In this document: piece after piece, positions 6,716-12,667 of the stretch
Position numbering within the stretch: the stretch's first letter is position 1
Layout: the number at the start of each line of letters is the position of its first letter
Assembly (NCBI GenBank): GCA_021781255.1
Contig: JAJXXG010000436.1
Location: forward strand, 1 to 12,667
DNA from: Acidobacteriota bacterium
Lineage (GTDB): Bacteria; Acidobacteriota; Terriglobia; Terriglobales; Acidobacteriaceae
Length of the DNA stretch: 12,667 nucleotides
Direction of reading: 5' to 3'
Notes under the pieces: model-generated
What the model saw: the letters and a program-made list of their open reading frames with translations, nothing else
Databases searched by the model: none
Told to the model about the DNA's origin: nothing
Translations under genes and position numbers: made by a program

Positions 6716-7760
6716 GAACGGTGAGCGGTGGCAGTCCCGACGGAGGACTGAGCTTCACCTTCACTTTACGCCACTTGCCGTCGCGGGTCAGGTCTTTGGG
6801 GGTGTAACCAATCACATATTGGTTGCGCAACTCGGTGGAAATCTTCTCCGCGATGTCGCTCATCTCAGACAGATCATCGACTCGAAACAGCCGCCCGCCC
6901 GTCTCCGTGCTCACTTCATCCAGCAACTGGGGGCCGGTACGCTCCTCAGGAGTGGGGGCATAGGGGTCGAAAATGCCGATCGCATAGATCTCCACGTCGG
7001 ACTCGCGCACCTGGGACCGCACCTCGCCCTCGGTGTAACGGGAGCGGTTGTCACCGCCATCTGAAACCACGAGCAGCGCCTTGCGCTGGTGCCTTGCCTG
7101 CTGCATCTTTTTCATGCCGAAATAGATAGCGTCTAGAAGAGCCGTGCGGTGACCGCTGTGCACCGTGGCCAGGCGGGCCTGGATATCCTCAACCGAGCTG
7201 GTGAAGTCCTCGATCAGCTCAGGCCGGTCGTTGAACCCAATCACAAAGAACTCATCTTCGGGATTAGCTGTCTTGATGAACTGAAGGATCGACGCCTTGG
7301 CGCGGAGCAGTTTCGAAGTCATGGAGCCGGATAGGTCAAAGATGATACCGATGGAAACCGGCGCGTCCTCGCTGGCGAACGAGCGTATCTTCTGATTCGA
7401 ATTGTTCTCGAAAATCTGGAAGTCATCCTGTTCCAAGCCTGTGACCAGCCGGTTCATGGGATCGGTCACCGTAACTGGAATCAGAACCATGTCCACATTC
7501 ATGCGGATGAGGGAGCCGGGACGCGCCTTGAGTGCCGCCGTTCCCGTGAGAGGCGCCCCTTCGGCTCCTGCGGGCGCTCCCTTGGCTGGCTCGGAGGCCG
7601 GAGGCGGCGTCACATGCACCTTGTCCAGCGGATTGTCCTGCGCCATCGCAGGGGCAGCGCAGAGGCCGGTTGCCAGTGTGCAAACACACAGGCTGCGGCC
7701 GAGCAGCCACCTCAGGCCATGCCTGCTTTGTGTCCTGCGACGAATGGAAAGCGTCCTCAT
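6681..7760 (-). CDS. Secreted VWFA-related acidobacterial domain protein (upstream copy)
   Basis: 359 residues from the ATG at 7760, chosen because it begins the signal peptide: a basic n-region (SIRRRTQSRHGLR), a hydrophobic core, and a likely cleavage after AMA at 38-40. The frame is open further upstream to 7919, but that part lacks any signal-peptide or domain character. A Pro/Ala-rich stretch runs to about residue 80, then MVLIPVTV.DP...L..DDFQIFEN and the von Willebrand A domain. Its MIDAS is complete: DLSGS at 142-146, Thr206 in HRTALLDA, and Asp234 in VSDGGDN. STETGG (284-289) and QYVIGYTP (314-321) mirror the downstream copy, so the two are tandem paralogs. It is the first gene of the minus-strand block, and its role is unknown. 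Confidence 0.9.
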   Translation of the reverse strand: MRTLSIRRRTQSRHGLRWLLGRSLCVCTLATGLCAAPAMAQDNPLDKVHVTPPPASEPAKGAPAGAEGAPLTGTAALKARPGSLIRMNVDMVLIPVTVTDPMNRLVTGLEQDDFQIFENNSNQKIRSFASEDAPVSIGIIFDLSGSMTSKLLRAKASILQFIKTANPEDEFFVIGFNDRPELIEDFTSSVEDIQARLATVHSGHRTALLDAIYFGMKKMQQARHQRKALLVVSDGGDNRSRYTEGEVRSQVRESDVEIYAIGIFDPYAPTPEERTGPQLLDEVSTETGGRLFRVDDLSEMSDIAEKISTELRNQYVIGYTPKDLTRDGKWRKVKVKLSPPSGLPPLTVHARTGYYAPLQ

Positions 7761-7884
7761 GCCGCTGCACCAGGGAATAGAAGCCGATATTAGCACGGTT
7801 TGTGGTGTGGCTTCCCCGCTCCGCGCGCCCCGTGCATTCCTGTTTTCAGCATGGCCGATGCCGGTCCGGTCAGCGGCGCTGCGA

Positions 7885-7890
7885 TACAAT
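7885..7890 (+). promoter_or_regulatory. Candidate -10 box (TACAAT) for the DUF1015 operon
   Basis: TACAAT matches five of six positions of the -10 consensus and lies about 90 bases before the DUF1015 ATG. No convincing -35 hexamer is seen at the proper spacing. If used, the 5' leader would contain the inverted repeat at 7905-7938. Confidence 0.25.
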
Positions 7891-7904
7891 CGGACCTGAG
7901 CGCG

Positions 7905-7938
7905 CAGTGCCCCCGGCACGAATTATAGGGGGCAACTG
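7905..7938. repeat. Inverted repeat in the divergent VWFA/DUF1015 intergenic region, holding a minus-strand TATAAT
   Basis: CAGTGCCCCC (7905-7914) pairs with GGGGGCAACTG (7928-7938), giving ten base pairs with one unpaired A; the inner seven (TGCCCCC/GGGGGCA) are perfect and contiguous. The 13-base centre (7915-7927) is AT-rich and reads TATAAT on the minus strand at 7927 to 7922. It lies 42 bases before the DUF1015 start and about 145 before the upstream VWFA start. As RNA it would form a hairpin in the DUF1015 leader; as DNA it would be a palindromic operator over a minus-strand -10. No T-tract follows on either strand, so it is not a classical terminator. Confidence 0.6.
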
Positions 7939-7980
7939 GACGCAAATTCCACCGTTTCAACGGGGAGCACGACCATCCGC

Positions 7981-9306
7981 ATGGCCACCATCTATCCATT
8001 TCGCGCCTGGCGCTACAATCCTTCCGCAGTCCGGCTGGACGACGTTGTCACCCAGCCCTACGACAAGATTTCTCCGGCCATGCAGCAGGCTTACTACCAG
8101 CGCAGCCCGTACAACCTGGTCCGCATCATCCTTGGCCTGCCTGAACTATTTGACGCAGAGCGGGGCGAAACCGTCTACTCGAGGGCCGCGCGCGATTTCA
8201 GTGCCTGGCGCGAACAGGGCGTGCTGGTCCAGGAGAAGGATCCCTGCATCTTCGCCTATGCGCAGCGCTTCAAGGTGCCGGGAACTGACGTCGTGAAGGA
8301 ACGCCGTGGCTTTATCGCCCTGGGGAAGCTCCACGACTACGCCGAGCAGGTAATCTTCCGGCATGAGTACACGCTCTCCAAGCCCAAGAGCGACCGCCTC
8401 AACCTGCTGAAGGCAACGCGCGCCCACTTCGGCCAGATCTTCATGCTCTACTCTGATCCGGCCGGAAGCGTGGAGAAGATTTTGTATGACGGCGCCGGTC
8501 CCGCGGAAGCGGAAGTCACCGACGAGTATGGTGTGCTGCACCGCATCTGGCGGGTCAGCGACCCGGCGGCCATCCGCCTGCTCGCCTCCGCCATGGCCGA
8601 CAAAAAGCTCATCATCGCAGACGGTCACCACCGCTACGAGACGGCGTTGAACTACTCCAGGGAGCATGCGCCGGCGGCCGTTGCCAGCGCCGAGCACAGC
8701 ACGAGCCAGCTGCCCCAGCCCGCCTACCCTGAAGCGGCGGTCATGATGACCTTCGTCAATATGGATTCCGATGGCCTGGTCATTCTGCCCACCCATCGCG
8801 TGGTCCACAGCCTTGAGGGCTTCGACCCCGCAGCCTTTGCCCGCGCCGCGGAGGAGTTCTTCTCGGTCGAAGCGCTGCCCGTCGCAGACGCTTCGGTGTA
8901 CATCGACAAGCTGAAGGCACAGCAAGGCACAGCATTTGTTGCGGTCACGCGCAGCGGGGCACTTCTGCTGCGCTCCAGGCCGGAAGAAGCGGCTGCGGCG
9001 CTGGCTGGCCTGCCTGAGCATCAGCGCAAGCTGGACCTGAGCCATCTGCACACCATCGTGCTCGACCGGCTGCTGGGACTCGACGCGGAAAAAGTCCGCG
9101 AACAGACCAACATCCGCTACCTGCGCGACGCCACCGAGGCCGTGGACCAGGCGCGCCGCGGCGAGGCCAATATCACGTTCCTCACCAACCCCGTCACCAT
9201 GGAGCAGCTCAAAGAGGTGGCCTTTGCCGGTTCCGTCATGCCGCAAAAATCCACCGACTTCTTTCCCAAGCTGCTCAGCGGCATGACCATCTATGCACTG
9301 GAGTAA
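7981..9306 (+). CDS. DUF1015 family protein
   Basis: 441 residues, the usual length for DUF1015. It begins ATIYPFRAWRYNPS, the expected N-terminus, which supports the ATG at 7981. DVVTQPYDKIS (21-31) and SPYNLVRIILG (42-52) are the next conserved blocks. RHEYTLSKPKSDRLNLLKA (128-146) and the diagnostic ADGHHRYETAL (213-223) follow, then VILPTHRVVH (267-276). No signal peptide or membrane segment is present, so it is cytosolic. The biochemical role is not established for this lineage; the conserved His/Asp/Glu/Arg clusters suggest an enzyme. A GGGGAG at 7962-7967 is 13 bases before the start, rather far. It heads an operon with envelope genes; its stop overlaps the amidase start by 14 bases. 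Confidence 0.93.
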   Translation: MATIYPFRAWRYNPSAVRLDDVVTQPYDKISPAMQQAYYQRSPYNLVRIILGLPELFDAERGETVYSRAARDFSAWREQGVLVQEKDPCIFAYAQRFKVPGTDVVKERRGFIALGKLHDYAEQVIFRHEYTLSKPKSDRLNLLKATRAHFGQIFMLYSDPAGSVEKILYDGAGPAEAEVTDEYGVLHRIWRVSDPAAIRLLASAMADKKLIIADGHHRYETALNYSREHAPAAVASAEHSTSQLPQPAYPEAAVMMTFVNMDSDGLVILPTHRVVHSLEGFDPAAFARAAEEFFSVEALPVADASVYIDKLKAQQGTAFVAVTRSGALLLRSRPEEAAAALAGLPEHQRKLDLSHLHTIVLDRLLGLDAEKVREQTNIRYLRDATEAVDQARRGEANITFLTNPVTMEQLKEVAFAGSVMPQKSTDFFPKLLSGMTIYALE

Positions 9307-9979
9307 ACGCGCGCTCGCGGCTCTGGCGGCAGCCGGACTGGCGGCTACGCCGGCCGCCGCGCAGCAGGCTCAGGGCGCGCCCGCGAGCCGTTTCGTGGTG
9401 GTGCTGGACGCCGCCCACGGCGGCAGCGACCCCGGCGGACGGCTTGCCAGCGGCCAGCCGGAAAAGGCCGCCACCCTTGCTCTGAGTGTCAGATTGCGCT
9501 CTCTGCTGGCCGCACGCGGCATCGCAGTCGTCACCACACGCGAATCCGACGCGACCATTGAACCAGATCGGCGCGCCGCGATTGCAAACCACGCCGCCGC
9601 ACAGGTCTGCCTCAGCATCCACGCATCAGAAAGCGGCTCGGGCGTTCACCTGTTTGTTTCCTCCCTTGCGCCCGCGCAGCCCACGCCCTTTGCCCCCTGG
9701 AAAACCGCGCAGGCCGCGTCGGTCACGCGCAGCCTGGCGCTGGCCGGGGTGCTCAACTCTGCCCTGCTTCACGCCGGCGTCAACGTGACCCTCGATCGCA
9801 CTACACTGCCCGCGGTCGACAGCATGACATGCCCCGCAGCCTCCGTTGAAATTGCACCGGAGCGTGGGTCAGACAACCAGATAACCGCCGAGCCGGACGA
9901 CCCTGCCTACCAGTCCCGCATCGCAGGCGCAGTGGCCGCCGCAGTATTGGAGTTCCGCACGGAGGCACACCAGCCGTGA
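9293..9979 (+). CDS. Secreted N-acetylmuramoyl-L-alanine amidase (Amidase_3)
   Basis: 228-residue zinc amidase that cuts the bond between N-acetylmuramic acid and L-alanine in peptidoglycan. A signal peptide (HWSKRALAALAAAGLAATPAAAQ) ends near residue 24. All expected zinc and catalytic residues are visible: His42 in VVLDAAHGGSDPGG, Glu57 in GQPEKAATLAL, His110 in SIHAS, and Glu186 in CPAASVEIA. The domain is compact and has no extra cell-wall-binding module. The ATG at 9293 overlaps the DUF1015 stop by 14 bases and is the only start that keeps the signal peptide. The gene ends in a GTGA overlap with the GerMN gene. The Ala-rich composition and the weak ribosome site suggest coupled translation. 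Confidence 0.92.
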   Translation: MHWSKRALAALAAAGLAATPAAAQQAQGAPASRFVVVLDAAHGGSDPGGRLASGQPEKAATLALSVRLRSLLAARGIAVVTTRESDATIEPDRRAAIANHAAAQVCLSIHASESGSGVHLFVSSLAPAQPTPFAPWKTAQAASVTRSLALAGVLNSALLHAGVNVTLDRTTLPAVDSMTCPAASVEIAPERGSDNQITAEPDDPAYQSRIAGAVAAAVLEFRTEAHQP

Positions 9980-10602
9980 TCCCCCGCTACCAGAAGGTGC
10001 TCGTCATCGTTCTGCTGGTGGCCTCGCTCGCCATGGGCGTGGTGCTGTGGCAACTGCGCGAGCGAGCCCACAAGCGCCTGTTGGCCGGTGAGGACTCGGC
10101 TCCGACGCATGCGCCTGAAGTGGCGCCCGCAGAGCAGGCTACGCTGGTGGCCGCCAATGATGCCGACGGCTCCCTGCTCGCCCAGGCTCATTCCCTGCCC
10201 CTGCCCCAGGATCCCAGCGCCCGTGCCCGCGTTCTGGCGGGCAAGCTGCTGGACCTTTATGCAGCCCCTGACTCTGCCCATCCTGTTCCGGGCGGGGCCG
10301 CCGGAGTGGCCCAGGTTTTTCTACTGCCGGCCACTGGCCCCAAAGACCCTCAAAGTCCCGACGCGCAACTAGCCGTCGTGAACCTGACCGGCGCCTTTGC
10401 AGGAAGCCATCCATCGGGTCTGGAGACCGAAACGCTCACCGTGCTCTCCATCTGCGCTACCCTGCGCGCCAACTTCCCTCGCATCACCCAGGTCCGGTTT
10501 CTGGTGGATGGCCAGCAGCGCGAGACCCTCGCTGGCCATGCCGACCTCACACGCACCTATCTGACAGCAAACGCTGTCCCAACCGGGGGAACCAATCCGT
10601 GA
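9976..10602 (+). CDS. Membrane-anchored GerMN domain protein
   Basis: 208 residues. One transmembrane helix (VLVIVLLVASLAMGVVLW, 8-25) follows a short basic cytosolic end. A Pro/Ala-rich linker runs to about 75, then an exported GerMN domain from about 84. AQVFLL (112-117), LAVVNLTGAFAG (132-143), LETETLTVLSICATL (149-163) and ITQVRFLVDGQQRETLAGH (170-188) are the standard GerMN blocks. GerMN domains are found in Bacillus GerM and in lipoproteins such as LpqB and are thought to act at the cell envelope, often with peptidoglycan enzymes. It does not by itself imply sporulation. The start is GTG at 9976, inside a GTGA overlap, with GGAGG at 9961-9965 ten bases upstream. It ends in another GTGA overlap with murI. 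Confidence 0.9.
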   Translation: MIPRYQKVLVIVLLVASLAMGVVLWQLRERAHKRLLAGEDSAPTHAPEVAPAEQATLVAANDADGSLLAQAHSLPLPQDPSARARVLAGKLLDLYAAPDSAHPVPGGAAGVAQVFLLPATGPKDPQSPDAQLAVVNLTGAFAGSHPSGLETETLTVLSICATLRANFPRITQVRFLVDGQQRETLAGHADLTRTYLTANAVPTGGTNP

Positions 10603-11438
10603 GCAACTCTGCGACTCCCGCTCCCACCATTGGAGTCTTTGATTCCGGTTTTGGCGGGCTCACCGTGCTGCGCGCGCTGGTTGACCGGCTGCCACGCGCA
10701 CGCTTCGCCTTTCTCGGCGACACTGCCCGCCTGCCCTACGGCTCCAAATCCCGCCGGACCATTGCCCGCTACGCAGTCGAAAGCGCGCAGTTCCTCGTTC
10801 GCGAGCAGGGCGCGGAGTTCCTGGTCATCGCCTGCAACACCGCCAGCGCGCTGGCCCTCGACGCCATCCAGCAGGCCGTCCCCGTTCCCGTGCTGGGCGT
10901 CATTGAACCGGGCGCTGCTGCTGCCCGCGCCGCTTCGCGCACCGGAGACGTGCTGGTGATTGCCACCGACGCCACCGTGCAGAGCCACGCCTACGCCGCA
11001 GCCTGCCATGCACAGGGAATGCGCGCACTTGAGAAGGCATGCCCCCTTCTCGTTCCGCTGGTAGAGGAGGACTGGGTCAACCATCCTGTCACGGCCGAGG
11101 TCATCGACATCTATCTGCGCGAGCTGAACGCCGAAGCAGCCGCGCAGGGCCTTCACGCAGACACCCTGGTCCTCGGCTGCACACATTACCCACTGCTGCG
11201 GCCGCTCATCGAGCGCGCTGTGCCGGCAGGCATGAGAGTGATCGATTCCGCCGAGGCAGCCGCCGAAGCGGCCGCGCATCTTTTCAACGGGCGCGCCGCG
11301 CCGCCAGCCGAAGGGACTGCCCCGCCCACTGAAATTCACTGCTTCGCAACAGATTCGGTGGAGAAGTTTGAGCGGCTCGGCTCGCGCTTCCTGGGCCGCC
11401 CCGTCGGGCACGTTGAGCTGGTTGACCTGGGCGGTTGA
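10599..11438 (+). CDS. murI: Glutamate racemase
   Basis: 279 residues. It converts L-glutamate to the D-glutamate used for peptidoglycan, without a cofactor, by two cysteines. IGVFDSGFGGLTVL (11-24), GDTARLPYG (40-48), VIACNTASA (77-85) and LVLGCTHYPLL (190-200) are all present; Cys79 and Cys194 are the catalytic pair. The start is GTG at 10599, overlapping the GerMN stop as GTGA, with GGGGGA at 10585-10590 eight bases upstream. It is the last gene of the plus-strand operon and is convergent with tex. The 47 bases between them contain no obvious hairpin-plus-T terminator. Linkage of murI to a GerMN gene is also seen in Bacillus (racE and gerM), which supports a shared envelope role. Confidence 0.96.
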   Translation: MSNSATPAPTIGVFDSGFGGLTVLRALVDRLPRARFAFLGDTARLPYGSKSRRTIARYAVESAQFLVREQGAEFLVIACNTASALALDAIQQAVPVPVLGVIEPGAAAARAASRTGDVLVIATDATVQSHAYAAACHAQGMRALEKACPLLVPLVEEDWVNHPVTAEVIDIYLRELNAEAAAQGLHADTLVLGCTHYPLLRPLIERAVPAGMRVIDSAEAAAEAAAHLFNGRAAPPAEGTAPPTEIHCFATDSVEKFERLGSRFLGRPVGHVELVDLGG

Positions 11439-11485
11439 GGAATACAAAACATCCTCATCAAGCGGCAGGCGCAATTACTGCATCT

Positions 11486-12667
<1,182 letters not shown>

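Noticed and set aside
5510..6724. A 404-codon plus-strand open frame antisense to the VWFA gene
   Set aside because: Rich in His, Arg, Gly and Val as antisense shadows usually are; the minus strand has a clear signal peptide and VWFA domain.
7761..7980. Extra small gene in the divergent intergenic region
   Set aside because: No frame has both a start with a ribosome site and protein-like composition; the frame upstream of the VWFA ATG lacks any signal or domain.
8146..9246. A 366-codon minus-strand open frame antisense to the DUF1015 gene
   Set aside because: Shadow frame without motifs; the plus-strand DUF1015 protein is well supported from end to end.
9976..10602. GerMN domain as a sign of a spore-forming organism
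   Set aside because: GerMN domains are widespread in non-spore-forming bacteria, and no sporulation gene is present.
11439..11485. Bidirectional terminator between murI and tex
   Set aside because: No stem of useful length and no T-run on either strand in these 47 bases.

Overview
The window looks like a piece of an acidobacterial chromosome (Acidobacteriota, probably class Terriglobia), about 12.7 kb and GC-rich. The clue to the phylum is a tandem pair of secreted von Willebrand A (VWFA) proteins of the type typical of that group. The other genes are ordinary bacterial core genes with high-GC codon use. This is inferred from protein families only; there is no rRNA in the window.

Layout. 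Positions 1-144 (+) hold the last 47 codons of a gene that looks like a dGTP triphosphohydrolase. A long run of minus-strand genes follows, transcribed from 7760 down to 170: two VWFA proteins (overlapping), a Cys/Met-metabolism PLP enzyme, tsaB, rimI, a small YdcH/DUF465 protein, psd, pssA, and a protein of the aspartate-semialdehyde dehydrogenase fold that lacks the catalytic cysteine. The gaps at 3082-3246 and 2745-2871 suggest at least three transcription units: VWFA-VWFA-PLP-tsaB-rimI, then DUF465, then psd-pssA-Asd-like. A divergent intergenic region (7761-7980) separates this block from a plus-strand operon: DUF1015, secreted N-acetylmuramoyl-L-alanine amidase, membrane-anchored GerMN protein, murI. 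Every junction in that operon overlaps. Last comes the 3' half of tex (minus), convergent with murI and cut by the window end.

How the genes work together. psd and pssA perform consecutive steps of phosphatidylethanolamine synthesis and are joined by a GTGA stop/start overlap. murI, the amidase and the GerMN protein form an envelope/peptidoglycan group. tsaB (tRNA t6A modification) and rimI (ribosomal protein acetylation) are a common pair.

I do not see a defence system, mobile element, CRISPR array, tRNA or rRNA. The points most worth a second look are the cysteine-less Asd-like protein in the phospholipid operon, the tandem VWFA paralogs, DUF1015 leading a peptidoglycan operon, a strong inverted repeat containing a perfect TATAAT in the divergent intergenic region, and the last 7 bases of the window. 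Those bases match the start of the common Illumina adapter and create an in-frame stop in tex.
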